DNA of 36,826 nt from NCBI GenBank assembly GCA_002705795.1, contig PAHG01000014.1, positions 99,013 through 135,838 on the forward strand, read 5' to 3'. Origin of the DNA: Gammaproteobacteria bacterium (GTDB lineage: Bacteria > Pseudomonadota > Gammaproteobacteria > Pseudomonadales > Litorivicinaceae). Shown here in pieces: positions 1-9,582 of the stretch. The notes below the pieces were generated by a model. It was not told the DNA's origin. It made no database searches and was given only the letters and a program-made list of their open reading frames with translations. Position numbers and translations under genes: made by a program. How positions within the stretch are numbered: position 1 is the stretch's first letter; each line of letters starts with the position of its first letter.

Positions 1-969
1 ACAGAATCCAAGTAGGATCGCGAGATGAGACGTAATATCAGCTATACCTGCGTTGTCTAACATGACAGCCCGCGCGGCGTCTAAGAGATGCGTGAGCGGA
101 AGAGCTTGAGCGATTGTCTGGACCCAATCGGGTGACCCATCGAGTGAAAACCAAACACCCGATAAGAGCAGCATAGGGAACGTAATGGCGTTTAGTAATC
201 CATCGGCAAACTCTTTACTCTCAGTCCGACACGCAATCGCAAGCCCCAAGGTAATCATTGCGAGGCCACCCACCAAGGCGATTAAAAATAAGAGCCCGAG
301 ACTCCCGACCATCCTGTAATCCAAAATCAAGTTCGTCCCGACAAACACGATCGCACTTGCAGTCAGGGTGACCAGTAATCGCGAGAGGACCTGAGCTGAT
401 AAGAATTCAAATTTTGTAAGTGGCGTTGCCCTTAGACGTCTCAGGTAGCCCGCTTGCCGATAACGCACAACCACGTAGCCAACGCCCCATAGCGCGCTAT
501 ACATCATATTCATCCCGAGGATGCCGGGCACAACCCAGTCAACGTATCGAATCGCCTCACCGTCAGTTTCACCTCGCTCGAGCGGTCTTGGTTCGGTGTA
601 TTTGAGAAGAAGCTCCAAAATCGCACCTGAGGCTGAGTTTCCGTTCACCCAGTAGCGAACAGAATCCTCGACCACCTCAACGACCAAATCTGTCTGTTGT
701 CGAGACAGCCTGTCAAGCGCTTTGTTGCGATTCATACTGATGGTCTCTATGCCTGGGAACTCGAGAAGCTCTGGGAGGCTATCTGACGCGACCGCGGTGA
801 CAGTAAATAACGCTCTCGGTGGTCCGGAAAAAACCACAGCCAGCGCAAAAACAATCAATACAGGGAAAACGAGGTTCCAGCCAAAACTCGCTCGGTCTCT
901 CAAATATTCGAGGTTTCTCGCAAAAAAAACTGCCTTCATTCGTCGGACTGATCGAATGATTGATGTCAT
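1..969 (-). CDS. ABC-2 type transporter permease (3' end beyond window)
   Basis: This is the membrane subunit of an ABC exporter. The ORF track misses it because it has no stop inside the window; I translated the reverse strand by hand and got 323 open codons from ATG at 969. A first membrane segment lies near residues 30-48 (FPVLIVFALAVVF), followed by a hydrophilic loop of about 100 residues. Several more membrane segments follow, with the family pattern VPGILGMNMM and RLRATPLTKFEF. Near the edge FPMLLLSGVWF and LPLTHLLDAAR are typical of the ABC2_membrane/YhhJ group. The start codon overlaps the stop of the ATPase gene (ATGA), so the two are probably translated together. The substrate is unknown; lipid, polysaccharide or drug export are all possible. 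The family call is firm; the C-terminus is not visible. Confidence 0.88.
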   Translation of the reverse strand, partial: MTSIIRSVRRMKAVFFARNLEYLRDRASFGWNLVFPVLIVFALAVVFSGPPRALFTVTAVASDSLPELLEFPGIETISMNRNKALDRLSRQQTDLVVEVVEDSVRYWVNGNSASGAILELLLKYTEPRPLERGETDGEAIRYVDWVVPGILGMNMMYSALWGVGYVVVRYRQAGYLRRLRATPLTKFEFLSAQVLSRLLVTLTASAIVFVGTNLILDYRMVGSLGLLFLIALVGGLAMITLGLAIACRTESKEFADGLLNAITFPMLLLSGVWFSLDGSPDWVQTIAQALPLTHLLDAARAVMLDNAGIADITSHLAILLGFC

Positions 970-1700
970 TCAATCACCTCCTGTGTCTTCACCAACGTCT
1001 CACCAGTCAACGATAGGAAGAGTGTATCCAAGTCCGAAACACCGGCATCGGCAATGAGCTGTTGAGGCGCGCCTTGAAGCAGCGTTTTTCCGTGGAACAA
1101 AATGACGAGCTCATCGCACAGGACTTCAGCTTCTTCCATGTAATGCGTCGTCAATATCAGTGTGCGACCGTCCGCTTTTAGAGCGGATACCACATCCCAT
1201 AGGTCGCGACGAGATCGAGGGTCCAAGCCCGTAGTTGGCTCATCTAAAAATACTATTTCCGGATTATGCACCAGAGCCAAAGCAAGCAGTAATCGTTGTC
1301 TCTGCCCACCCGATAGACGTCGTGAATCTCGATGAAGAAATTCCTGCAACCGGAACTGATCGATCAATTTGTCCATCGGAACCGGATGATCGTAAAAACT
1401 CGAGAACAACTTGAGATTGTCATAGGGCGTTAAAAAATCTTGAAGCGCTGTTGCCTGGAACTGAATACCAACCCGTGTTTGGTAATCAGACGGGAGCCGA
1501 CCGCCGTAATATTGGACAGATCCTCGCGTTGGATCTTCCATCCCCTCGAGCATCGCAAGGGTCGTACTTTTGCCCGCACCGTTGGGTCCGAGTAACCCAA
1601 AACACTCACCCTTTTCGATATCAAAATCGAGACCAGCAACTGCTTTCACATCGTCATAGGACTTCTCAAGACTCGTGACAGAAAGAATCACTTCAGGCAT
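966..1700 (-). CDS. ABC transporter ATP-binding protein
   Basis: This is the ATPase subunit that powers the adjacent ABC-2 permease at the inner membrane. All nucleotide-binding motifs are visible: Walker A GPNGAGKST, signature LSGGQRQR, Walker [13 protein letters not shown] and an H-loop in LTTHYMEEAE. It resembles the CcmA/DrrA type of export ATPase. The track starts it at 1730, but I prefer the ATG at 1700 (MPEVILSV, 244 aa) because AAGGAA sits about 7 bases before it. That start overlaps the recJ stop by 8 bases, and the stop overlaps the permease start. This makes a coupled recJ-ATPase-permease tail of the operon. No substrate can be inferred. Confidence 0.92.
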   Translation of the reverse strand: MPEVILSVTSLEKSYDDVKAVAGLDFDIEKGECFGLLGPNGAGKSTTLAMLEGMEDPTRGSVQYYGGRLPSDYQTRVGIQFQATALQDFLTPYDNLKLFSSFYDHPVPMDKLIDQFRLQEFLHRDSRRLSGGQRQRLLLALALVHNPEIVFLDEPTTGLDPRSRRDLWDVVSALKADGRTLILTTHYMEEAEVLCDELVILFHGKTLLQGAPQQLIADAGVSDLDTLFLSLTGETLVKTQEVIE

Positions 1701-3459
1701 GTATCTTTCCTTCTTGTTTAAGCTCTCCATGACGAACCGTTAATGAGACTTCTTGACCGCGGAATGTGTTGATCGAAAGACTGTAAATGCACTCAATCCA
1801 ATCACCCGAGCTTACAGGAGCCGGTTGATGAGGTTCGAGAGCCGAAAACCAAATAGCTCGAACTTGGCGACCTTCAACGAGCAAGGACAAACTTAGGTGC
1901 GTTTTCTCTTGCCCGACGGGACGTGCCGCGATAACTTGAAAAACTCCGACAAAAATAGGTTGGTCAAATCCCCGTCCAAATGGGCCAAGTGCCTCCATTT
2001 GTTCGATCCACGCGACACTCAGTTGCTCGGGGAGCAGTTCTCCATCGATCAAGAATCGAGGTTTGGGACCGGTATCCGGATAGGTCATTCGATAGATTTC
2101 TTGCAATTGGCGACTGAACCCAGCAAGCGCATCTCTACTCACAGTCAAACCGCAAGCCCCGGTATGACCACCATATCGCGATAGAGCTCCCGGCAACCTT
2201 GCGTTCACCGCATCGAGTAATGCTTTGGCATCGACACCTGGAACTGAACGCATTGAGCCCGTCAACATTGTCGGCTCATTTCCGGGAGTCAGAACGATCG
2301 ATGGACGACCTTCTGTCTCGACCAAACGACTTGCAACAATCCCTTGAACACCTGGATGCCCATTTTCCAAAACGACGCATAGCACCAATCCACCATGTAA
2401 ATGTTGCCGATGAGCCAGTGGCTTGGCTTTTTCAATCATCTCCTTCTCAATCGTACGGCGCGTTTTATTATCTGCATCCAAATCAAGAAAAGCATTGGTC
2501 GCCTCAGCCAAGGATTGCGCGACTAAGTACTCATAGCCTCGAAGCGAATGACCAATCCGCCCTCGGGCATTCAATCGAGGCGCCAACTGAAACGCCAAGA
2601 GTTCTGCGTTAATATCTCGCGACACCTTTGTCAGTTGTGACACAGCGACCTGCCAACATGGACGCTGTTGCTTTCGAATTAACAAGAGGCCAGCTTTCAC
2701 AACAGCTCGATTGGTTTCGCTTGAACCAAGAGAAACGCAATCAGCGACAGTACCAAGAGCCACATAGTCGAGGAGATCTCCCAGCTTTGGCGTATCCGTG
2801 GCGATCGATTGCTGATCAATAAGCCCTTTGCGAACATGACTCATAACAAGCCATGACACCATACATCCAGCAATTGCCTTGTCAGGATAGTTACAATCCA
2901 CACGATTTGGATTGACAACAGCATAGGCACTTGGAGGTGGACCGTGAACAGAGACTTGGTGATGATCGGTTACTATGACATCAATTCCTGACGCTTTAAG
3001 TCTTGCGATCTGTGACTCATCAGATGACCCACAATCTGCCGAGATCAGCAGCTGAGGCAATGGAGTACTTTCCAGCAACCGATCGACTAACGTCTCTGAT
3101 ATGCCGTACCCATCCTCAAGCCGATGTCCAATCCAATGCGTGACTTTTTGCATCGACACACCAAACCGCAACAGCGATTCGGTAATCACAGCGTGACTCG
3201 TTAACCCATCCGCATCGTAATCCGTTAACACGCCGATTCGTTCCTCTTGGACGACGGCGTATTGCAATCGGTCTGCTGCACGATCAATATCGGTGAGCAA
3301 TGACGGCGGAGCGATGTGCTGCAGTTGGGGGTCAAGAACCGCATCTAGAGGGGTGTCACTGGTAATCCGACCAGCAACAATACGGGCGATCACGGAATCG
3401 AGCCCACGAGAACGTGCCTCGGCAAAAACCGAGGCATCGATTGGTCGTGACTCGCGCAC
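1693..3459 (-). CDS. recJ: Single-stranded-DNA-specific 5'-3' exonuclease RecJ
   Basis: RecJ degrades single-stranded DNA 5' to 3' in RecF-pathway recombination, mismatch repair and base excision repair. The DHH phosphoesterase motifs are present: DYDADGLTS (motif I), SADCGSSD, VTDHHQV (the DHH signature), RLNARGRIG and the C-terminal GGHTGACGL glycine motif of the DHHA1 domain. The length of 588 aa matches the family. The start is GTG and overlaps the TAG stop of thrC by one base (TAGTG), suggesting coupling to thrC. In Pseudomonas recJ also lies next to hom-thrC. I see nothing abnormal in the catalytic motifs. Confidence 0.96.
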   Translation of the reverse strand: MRESRPIDASVFAEARSRGLDSVIARIVAGRITSDTPLDAVLDPQLQHIAPPSLLTDIDRAADRLQYAVVQEERIGVLTDYDADGLTSHAVITESLLRFGVSMQKVTHWIGHRLEDGYGISETLVDRLLESTPLPQLLISADCGSSDESQIARLKASGIDVIVTDHHQVSVHGPPPSAYAVVNPNRVDCNYPDKAIAGCMVSWLVMSHVRKGLIDQQSIATDTPKLGDLLDYVALGTVADCVSLGSSETNRAVVKAGLLLIRKQQRPCWQVAVSQLTKVSRDINAELLAFQLAPRLNARGRIGHSLRGYEYLVAQSLAEATNAFLDLDADNKTRRTIEKEMIEKAKPLAHRQHLHGGLVLCVVLENGHPGVQGIVASRLVETEGRPSIVLTPGNEPTMLTGSMRSVPGVDAKALLDAVNARLPGALSRYGGHTGACGLTVSRDALAGFSRQLQEIYRMTYPDTGPKPRFLIDGELLPEQLSVAWIEQMEALGPFGRGFDQPIFVGVFQVIAARPVGQEKTHLSLSLLVEGRQVRAIWFSALEPHQPAPVSSGDWIECIYSLSINTFRGQEVSLTVRHGELKQEGKIHA

Positions 3460-4838
3460 TACCCCATCACAGAACGAACAAATGATTGAACGTCATTCAG
3501 ATCGTTCTCGAGAACTGTATAGCGCTCTTCACGCTCGAGTAAATCCGTCATATCCGAAGGTAGCGGCACCTCATCAAAGCCCGCTTTTTCAACCGCTTCA
3601 GCGAATTTCGCAGGGTGGGCTGTGGCCAAAACAACCTTTAACATACCACTCGGTGTGACTTGTAAGGCATCGACCCCTGTCGCTGTATGCGGATCGATCA
3701 GCTCACCCGTCTCTTTAAATATACGAGAGATAGTCGCGCAAGTTTGCTCATCATCGACAGCGTGCGCCGAGAAAAGGGCTTTTGCTTGATTGATGACTGA
3801 GTCATCCAACTGCACCGCACCTGTCTGAAATGAGTCCATAACTTGGGCCATTTTGAAACCATCGCGGCCATGGAGATCGAACAACAGACGCTCGAAATTT
3901 GAGCTCACAACGATGTCCATCGATGGAGACAATGTTTTCTCTAGGGGCTTTCTGGATAAATCACCACGCAGCCCTCGAACCAGAGCATCGTTTGTATTGG
4001 TGGCCACGGTAAAATGTGCGATTGGGAATCCCATCTGTTTTGCGAGATATCCACCGAATACATCACCAAAGTTCGCCGAAGGAACGCTGTAAGCTAGCTC
4101 TCGCTCAAGAGCGCCCAGGCGGAGTCCCGCGTATATGTAGTACACCGTCTGTGCCATGATTCGAGCGAGATTAATCGAGTTCACTGCCAACAGACGACTT
4201 GGGGTAACAAACGCTTGATCCATGAACGATGCCTTTACAATCGCCTGACAATCATCGAAATCCCCCCTCAAAGCAACGTTGTGCACGTTGCTAGACAAAA
4301 CGGTAGTCATCTGACGCCGTTGCACTTCACTCACACGTTGATACGGATGCAGAATAACCACATCGAGGTGATCTGAACGTCTAGCCCCTTCAATTGCAGC
4401 CGAACCGGTATCACCCGATGTTGCGCCCATAACAACACCACGCTCGCCACGCTCTGCCAAAAAGTAGTCAAGAAGCCGGCCGAGTAACTGAAGAGCAAAG
4501 TCTTTAAACGCCAGCGTCGGTCCATGAAAGAGTTCAACAAGCCAAGTATCATGACTGAGCTGTTTCGTTGGCGCGATTGCTGAGTGGCGGAATGAGCCGT
4601 AGGCGTCTTCAACCATCGATACAAAAGTCTCTCTCGGTATCGATCCATCTACAAACGGCCACATCACCTCGATTGCAAGCTCATGGTAAGGAAGTGGTTG
4701 CCACTGCCTCAGTGTGGCTTCAGAAATTGTGGGTAACGACTCAGGCACATACAGCCCACCGTCTGGGGCCAGACCCGTGAGCACGACGTCGTCAAAGTCT
4801 AAAACAGGAGCCTGACCCCGAGTCGATATAAACTTCAA
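3459..4838 (-). CDS. thrC: Threonine synthase
   Basis: This PLP enzyme converts O-phosphohomoserine to threonine in the last step of the pathway. At 459 aa it is the longer class typical of proteobacteria. The PLP lysine is in GPTLAFKDFALQ, and the phosphate-binding GATSGDTGSAA loop is clear. The gene starts with TTG, and its start overlaps the hom stop (TTGA), so translation probably depends on ribosomes finishing hom. The C-terminal domain carries no odd features. hom and thrC side by side give the homoserine branch of threonine synthesis; thrB is not in the window. Confidence 0.97.
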   Translation of the reverse strand: MKFISTRGQAPVLDFDDVVLTGLAPDGGLYVPESLPTISEATLRQWQPLPYHELAIEVMWPFVDGSIPRETFVSMVEDAYGSFRHSAIAPTKQLSHDTWLVELFHGPTLAFKDFALQLLGRLLDYFLAERGERGVVMGATSGDTGSAAIEGARRSDHLDVVILHPYQRVSEVQRRQMTTVLSSNVHNVALRGDFDDCQAIVKASFMDQAFVTPSRLLAVNSINLARIMAQTVYYIYAGLRLGALERELAYSVPSANFGDVFGGYLAKQMGFPIAHFTVATNTNDALVRGLRGDLSRKPLEKTLSPSMDIVVSSNFERLLFDLHGRDGFKMAQVMDSFQTGAVQLDDSVINQAKALFSAHAVDDEQTCATISRIFKETGELIDPHTATGVDALQVTPSGMLKVVLATAHPAKFAEAVEKAGFDEVPLPSDMTDLLEREERYTVLENDLNDVQSFVRSVMG

Positions 4839-6145
4839 GCGAAACCCCCAAGAGTCTCACAACGAATAACGACTGTGGTACCCACAACGAAGGATTGTTG
4901 CTCTATCTGACCCAACGCAGCCAATACATACTTCTCACGCACTTTGTGAGTCAATAGGATCAAAGCGACAGGCTCGCCTGCCACACCATCTTTTTGGATA
5001 ACGCTCTCTAACGACACGTCATGCTCAGCTAGCGTTCGAGTAATGTATGCGAGGACACCAACCTCATCGCGCACCGACAACCGAACATAAAACGGAGAAA
5101 CTGTTTCGTGGATCGGAAGGATTGGTAGATCATTAAGTTGGGCCGGTTGGAATGCCAAATGTGGAACACGGTTCGTTGGATCTGCTGTGAGGGCGCGCGC
5201 CACATCGACTAAATCCGCCACGACAGCGCTCGCTGTGGGTAGCGAACCCGCTCCCGGTCCATAATGCAATGTTGAGCCGACAGCATCACCGTGGATCTGT
5301 ACCGCATTCATTACCCCGTTCACGTTCGCCAACAGTTGTGATTCCGGGATCAATGTTGGGTGAACTCGCATCTCGATACCGCGCTCAGTGCGACGCGCAA
5401 TACCCAAGTGTTTAATGCGGTAACCAAGCTCTTCAGCATAATCAAGATCCATCAAATCGATTGAGGATATACCTTGCGTATAAACAGAATCAAAGTTAAG
5501 CGGGATACCAAAAGCGATAGATGCGAGGATACAAAGCTTGTGAGCGGCATCGATTCCCTCAACATCAAACGTAGGATCTGCCTCGGCATAACCAAGTTCC
5601 TGCGCCTCAGCTAGTACATCTGCAAAATCGCGGCCTTTATCGCGCATCTCAGTCAAGATGAAATTACCGGTACCATTAATAATCCCGGCAAGCCACTGGA
5701 TCTGGTTGGCGGCCAACCCCTCACGCAATGCCTTGATGACAGGAATCCCACCAGCAACGGATGCTTCAAACGCGATCGTTACACCCCTAGCCTGCGCCCT
5801 TTCAAAGAGCAAATTCCCATGCTCGGCAATCAACGCTTTATTAGCAGTCACAATATGTTTACCTGACTCGATTGCCGCTTCGATCAGCTCTCGCGCATAA
5901 TCACATCCACCAATCAATTCAACGAACACTTCGACATCAGGATCTCGGGCAACATCCATCAAATCACGAGATACATTGATTCCCGACAAATCCACATCGT
6001 CACGGTCCCTTCGCGCACCAATATGTGTAATCTGAATCTCGCGACCAACGCGGCGAGATAGTTCCTGCCGATTATTCGCGAGTACAGTCAACGTGCCCTG
6101 CGCAACAGTGCCGAGGCCAACGAGGCCAACAGAGATAGGTTTCAA
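4835..6145 (-). CDS. hom: Homoserine dehydrogenase (ACT domain)
   Basis: This enzyme reduces aspartate semialdehyde to homoserine using NAD(P)H. The N-terminal Rossmann motif is VGLVGLGTVAQGT (residues 7-19). The catalytic region includes VTANKALIAEHG and GIINGTGNFIL. A C-terminal ACT regulatory domain (about residues 350-430, starting near FYVRLSVRDEVGVLA) suggests feedback control by threonine, as in related monofunctional enzymes; that regulation is inferred. At 436 aa it is the monofunctional type, not fused to aspartokinase. The start is TTG with AAGGA about 8 bases upstream, and it lies 9 bases after the alaC stop. Confidence 0.97.
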   Translation of the reverse strand: MKPISVGLVGLGTVAQGTLTVLANNRQELSRRVGREIQITHIGARRDRDDVDLSGINVSRDLMDVARDPDVEVFVELIGGCDYARELIEAAIESGKHIVTANKALIAEHGNLLFERAQARGVTIAFEASVAGGIPVIKALREGLAANQIQWLAGIINGTGNFILTEMRDKGRDFADVLAEAQELGYAEADPTFDVEGIDAAHKLCILASIAFGIPLNFDSVYTQGISSIDLMDLDYAEELGYRIKHLGIARRTERGIEMRVHPTLIPESQLLANVNGVMNAVQIHGDAVGSTLHYGPGAGSLPTASAVVADLVDVARALTADPTNRVPHLAFQPAQLNDLPILPIHETVSPFYVRLSVRDEVGVLAYITRTLAEHDVSLESVIQKDGVAGEPVALILLTHKVREKYVLAALGQIEQQSFVVGTTVVIRCETLGGFA

Positions 6146-6155
6146 AAATTTGTCC

Positions 6156-7355
6156 TTACAAAGTTTCTGTCATGGTAAATTCCATTCGGAATAGACGTTT
6201 GATGTTGCGGAGCGCCTGGCGTGTTCGATGTTCGTTTTCGATCAACGCAAAACGCACGTGATCGTCACCATACTGACCAAAGCCAATGCCGGGGCTCACA
6301 GCAACGTTGGCATCACGAATCAATTTCTTAGCAAATTCCAGTGACCCTAGATCACGATATTGTTCAGGAATTCGTGCCCAGACAAACATCGTTGCTTTCG
6401 GATATTCGACCGGCCAACCTAGTGCGTTCAATCCTTCACACAGCACATCGCGACGTGATTGATACATATCGCGGATTTCATTAACACAAGTTTGATCACC
6501 TTCGAGTGCTGCGATCGCAGCCACCTGAATTGGCGTAAAAGTCCCATAATCGAGGTAGGACTTAATTCTAGCCAGCGCACCAATTAACTCTTTATTGCCG
6601 GCAGCAAACCCAACTCGCCACCCCGGCATGTTGTAGCTTTTTGACAGCGAGAAGAATTCCACTGCGATCTGTTTTGCGCCATCAACCTGCAAAATAGACG
6701 GTGCGATGTAGCCATCGAAGACAATGTCAGCGTACGCCAGGTCCTGGACTACCCAGATGTTATGTTCACGCGCGATCTCAACCACCCTCTCAAAGAAATC
6801 GATTTCCACACACATCGTGGTCGGATTTGCCGGAAAGTTGAGTACTAACATCTTTGGTCGAGGCCACGAGGTCTCAATCGCTTTAACTAATTCGCTAAAG
6901 AAATCCTCACCGGGAAGAAGTGGCACGTGGCGGATATCAGCGCCTGCGATGACAAATCCATAGGGATGGATCGGATACGCTGGGTTTGGAACTAGTACCG
7001 CATCACCAGGCCCTAAAGTCGCCATGGCAAGATGCGCAAGACCCTCCTTCGATCCTATTGTCGTGATAACCTCGCTCTCCGGGTCTAGATTGACGTCATA
7101 ACGGGTCTTATACCAGTTGGCCATTGCACGGCGAAGGCGAGGAATGCCCTTGGACTGAGAATATCGATGTGTGTCTTCGCGGTTCGCTGTTTCGACCAGC
7201 TTTTTGACGATATGATCCGGCGTCGGCTGGTCCGGATTTCCCATAGAAAAATCGATAACATCCTCGCCAGCCACTCGTGCTTTCTGACGCATTTCACCGA
7301 TCACGTTAAAAACATAAGGAGGAAGACGCTCAATGCGCGGGAATCGTGTATCCAC
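6156..7355 (-). CDS. alaC: Alanine transaminase (AlaC/YfdZ-type class I/II aminotransferase)
   Basis: This PLP-dependent aminotransferase is predicted to make alanine from pyruvate and glutamate. The match to remembered E. coli AlaC is close along the whole length: [31 protein letters not shown] and HVRFALIEN. The PLP lysine is in [12 protein letters not shown]. At 399 aa it has normal length. The only sensible start is GTG at 7355, with a weak ribosome binding site. It comes directly before hom-thrC, an arrangement common in pseudomonads and relatives, where this gene is sometimes labelled as a diaminopimelate-type aminotransferase. Its substrate preference here is inferred from family only. 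Confidence 0.92.
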   Translation of the reverse strand: MDTRFPRIERLPPYVFNVIGEMRQKARVAGEDVIDFSMGNPDQPTPDHIVKKLVETANREDTHRYSQSKGIPRLRRAMANWYKTRYDVNLDPESEVITTIGSKEGLAHLAMATLGPGDAVLVPNPAYPIHPYGFVIAGADIRHVPLLPGEDFFSELVKAIETSWPRPKMLVLNFPANPTTMCVEIDFFERVVEIAREHNIWVVQDLAYADIVFDGYIAPSILQVDGAKQIAVEFFSLSKSYNMPGWRVGFAAGNKELIGALARIKSYLDYGTFTPIQVAAIAALEGDQTCVNEIRDMYQSRRDVLCEGLNALGWPVEYPKATMFVWARIPEQYRDLGSLEFAKKLIRDANVAVSPGIGFGQYGDDHVRFALIENEHRTRQALRNIKRLFRMEFTMTETL

Positions 7356-7395
7356 TCGATCAATACTCAGTTCAATTTAGACCGCAGATTGTAGC

Positions 7396-8109
7396 TTAAG
7401 AGCCCTGCTGATTCATGCGCTTTAACAGCTCCTTCCACGGCGCATACCCTGGCTGCATTTCACCATCTTCAAAAATAAGTGTGGGGGTTCCAGTGATCCC
7501 AAGCTTTTGACCCAGTTTGTATTGATCGGCAACTGGGTTGTCGCAGGTCGCAGGCTCTGGCGTTTTTCCTGCCTTCGCAAGCGTCATCGTCACATTTTGA
7601 TCTTTTGCGCAGTAGACAGACACATACTTTTTGTAGGAATCAGATCCTACACCTGCGCGTGGAAATGCCGCATAACGAACCTCCACACCATTCTCTTGAA
7701 GTAGCTCTATTTCGCTGTGCAGACGTCGGCAATAACCGCAGTCGATATCAGTGAACACAAGGAGACTATGTTTCACTTCACCTTTCGGAGAAAAAATAAT
7801 CAGTTTTGACTCATCAATTTTGCTGACTAATTCCCGAAGATCCGCACGACGGCCAACGTCAGTTAAATTTTTTACACCACCAGTATCGACTTTATACAAA
7901 TCTCCAGCAACGAAATAAGAGCCTGTGGAGTCGGTGTAGATGCGCTCACCCGTTTTCAACGTCACTTCGTAGAATGGCGTATCGTCGATCGGCTTTACAG
8001 ATTGAATTTGGATCATTGAATTAATGCCCGTTATAGCTTTCTCAATCTGCGCTTGATCTGCAATCACAGTGACAGAGAACAAAGCTAACAACGTAACCAA
8101 CCAACGCAT
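7396..8109 (-). CDS. dsbC: Thiol:disulfide interchange protein DsbC
   Basis: DsbC is the periplasmic disulfide isomerase that reshuffles wrong disulfides and is kept reduced by DsbD. The sequence shows a signal peptide (about the first 18 residues, MRWLVTLLALFSVTVIA), an N-terminal dimerisation domain and a thioredoxin-fold domain with the CGYC active site. The cis-proline loop is GITGTPTLIF. The track uses a GTG start at 8115, but the ATG at 8109 is better placed: GAGGAG ends 5 bases before it, and the GTG sits inside that site. The mature protein would be about 219 aa, normal for the family. It is followed by alaC after 40 bases and preceded by xerD after 36 bases. Confidence 0.95.
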   Translation of the reverse strand: MRWLVTLLALFSVTVIADQAQIEKAITGINSMIQIQSVKPIDDTPFYEVTLKTGERIYTDSTGSYFVAGDLYKVDTGGVKNLTDVGRRADLRELVSKIDESKLIIFSPKGEVKHSLLVFTDIDCGYCRRLHSEIELLQENGVEVRYAAFPRAGVGSDSYKKYVSVYCAKDQNVTMTLAKAGKTPEPATCDNPVADQYKLGQKLGITGTPTLIFEDGEMQPGYAPWKELLKRMNQQGS

Positions 8110-8145
8110 ATTCACTCCTCGCTTTATTAGTAGCCAGAGTGTAAC

Positions 8146-9033
8146 TCAACCGCGGGGATGATGTGCGGTGTGCAACTGCTTAAGGCGCTCTCTAGCTACG
8201 TGGGTATAGATTTGAGTTGTTGAAAGATCTTCATGACCTAAAAGCAATTGAACCACTCGAAGATCTGCTCCGTGGTTCACCAGATGAGTCGCAAACGCAT
8301 GACGAAGCGTATGTGGACTCAAAGGAGCAGTGATCCCCGCAATGTGAGCAATGTGCCGTAATCGGTGCCAAAAAGTCTGTCTCGTCATGGGAGCGCCGGA
8401 TCGCCCTGGAAATACCGCGGACCCTCTAGGATCAGCAAACTCTGGACGCGCCTCACGAAAATAACGCTGAAGCCAGTCCCTCGCCACATCGCCAAGCGGT
8501 ACCAACCGCTCTTTATTACCCTTACCCAGGACACGAATAGCGCCTTGCTCAAGGTTTATATTAGACCGCTCCAGGCCACACAACTCAGTGACACGAAGAC
8601 CCGACGCGTACAGAATTTCCAGCATTGTCCTGTCTCTTAAACCAATCAATGTATCGGTATCCGGGGCCTCGAGTAAGCTGAACACATCACTCTCTGAGAG
8701 TGTCCTCGGCAAAGACCGACCCTTTGATGGTCTTCGGATCCGAGCCATTGGATCATACTCGCGACGCCCATGCCGAATTTGGTATTTGTAGAATCCGCGG
8801 AGAGCTGAAAGTTTCCGCTGAATGGACGGGATTCTTAAGCCTTTTGAGAACAGGGACCCAATGAACCCATTTATATCCGCGTCAGTCAGCGCTTCAATCG
8901 TTTTATCGAGAGATCTTGCATAAGCACTAACACCCTCTAGATCAACTCGATAAGCGCGCAAGGTACTCTCGGATAGACCGCGCTCTAAATAGAGCGCATC
9001 CAAATAGGCATCGAGATCGGAGCGCATTACCAT
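8146..9033 (-). CDS. xerD: Site-specific tyrosine recombinase XerD
   Basis: XerD works with XerC at dif sites to resolve chromosome dimers during division. The N-terminal SAM-like domain (about residues 5-85) is followed by the catalytic domain. Catalytic residues are visible: Arg in YASGLRVTELCGL, the His-Arg pair in SPHTLRHAFATHLV, His in LLGHEDLSTT and the nucleophile Tyr in TQIYTHV. The 295 aa length is normal. Two nearby ATGs (9033 and 9027) are possible starts and neither has a strong ribosome binding site. xerD next to dsbC is the gammaproteobacterial order, which supports XerD rather than XerC. Confidence 0.93.
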   Translation of the reverse strand: MVMRSDLDAYLDALYLERGLSESTLRAYRVDLEGVSAYARSLDKTIEALTDADINGFIGSLFSKGLRIPSIQRKLSALRGFYKYQIRHGRREYDPMARIRRPSKGRSLPRTLSESDVFSLLEAPDTDTLIGLRDRTMLEILYASGLRVTELCGLERSNINLEQGAIRVLGKGNKERLVPLGDVARDWLQRYFREARPEFADPRGSAVFPGRSGAPMTRQTFWHRLRHIAHIAGITAPLSPHTLRHAFATHLVNHGADLRVVQLLLGHEDLSTTQIYTHVARERLKQLHTAHHPRG

Positions 9034-9111
9034 AGAAAAAGGTTAACACGCCAAGTCGCTATTTTTTAGAGAGCCAACATTTTTTCTTAGTTCGCTGTCT
9101 CACCTGTAAAA

Positions 9112-9147
9112 AATGACAAGACCGGCTAGTTAGCGCCGGCCTTTTTG
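9112..9147 (-). terminator. Probable terminator of the rpsP-rplS operon
   Basis: A GC-rich hairpin (CCGGC, 8-base loop, GCCGG, extended by an AAG/CTT pairing across one mismatch) lies in the 189-base gap between rplS and xerD. On the minus strand it is followed by a T-rich run (CATTTTTT), as expected for termination after rplS. On the plus strand it is also followed by TTTTTG, so it could act in both directions, though no plus-strand gene ends here. The rest of the gap holds nothing I recognise, apart from the promoter that xerD would need. Confidence 0.6.
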
Positions 9148-9222
9148 TCTCAAGAGTTTGAAAGCACAGAGGGCTTGCGCACCAAAACAGACGTACTTGG
9201 TTGGCGTCACCTGTGGGACCAA

Positions 9223-9582
9223 CTACTTGGTATCCAACTTTTCCTTTATTCGTGCTGCCTTACCAGACAGCTCACGTAAGTGATACAGCTTCGCTTTGCG
9301 GACGTCACCGCGACGCTTGACGGTGATCGAGTCAACCAACGGTGAGTGCAGCTGAAATGTTCGCTCAACGCCGACACCATGCGAAATCTTACGCACGATG
9401 AAACTCGAATGCAGACCACGGTTCGACTTTGCAATCACAACCCCTTCATAGGCCTGCAGACGCTCACGCGTACCCTCTTTCACCTTCACCTGAACCACAA
9501 CCGTGTCTCCCGGCGCGAACGCAGGTAGGTCTGTCTTGATTTGCTCATTATTGATTGCTTCAATGATCGGATTCATGCTCAC
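9223..9582 (-). CDS. rplS: 50S ribosomal protein L19
   Basis: L19 sits at the 30S-50S interface. The 119 aa sequence matches the family throughout: [49 protein letters not shown] and [17 protein letters not shown]. It is the last gene of the conserved rpsP-rimM-trmD-rplS operon. The GTG at 9582 overlaps the trmD stop (GTGA), while an ATG two codons later (9576) is an equally reasonable start. Confidence 0.97.
   Translation of the reverse strand: MSMNPIIEAINNEQIKTDLPAFAPGDTVVVQVKVKEGTRERLQAYEGVVIAKSNRGLHSSFIVRKISHGVGVERTFQLHSPLVDSITVKRRGDVRKAKLYHLRELSGKAARIKEKLDTK

Noticed and set aside
722-1057. 111 aa plus-strand ORF and 64 aa minus-strand ORF at the left end
   Set aside because: The real gene is the ABC-2 permease in another minus frame, running off the window; these are its shadows.
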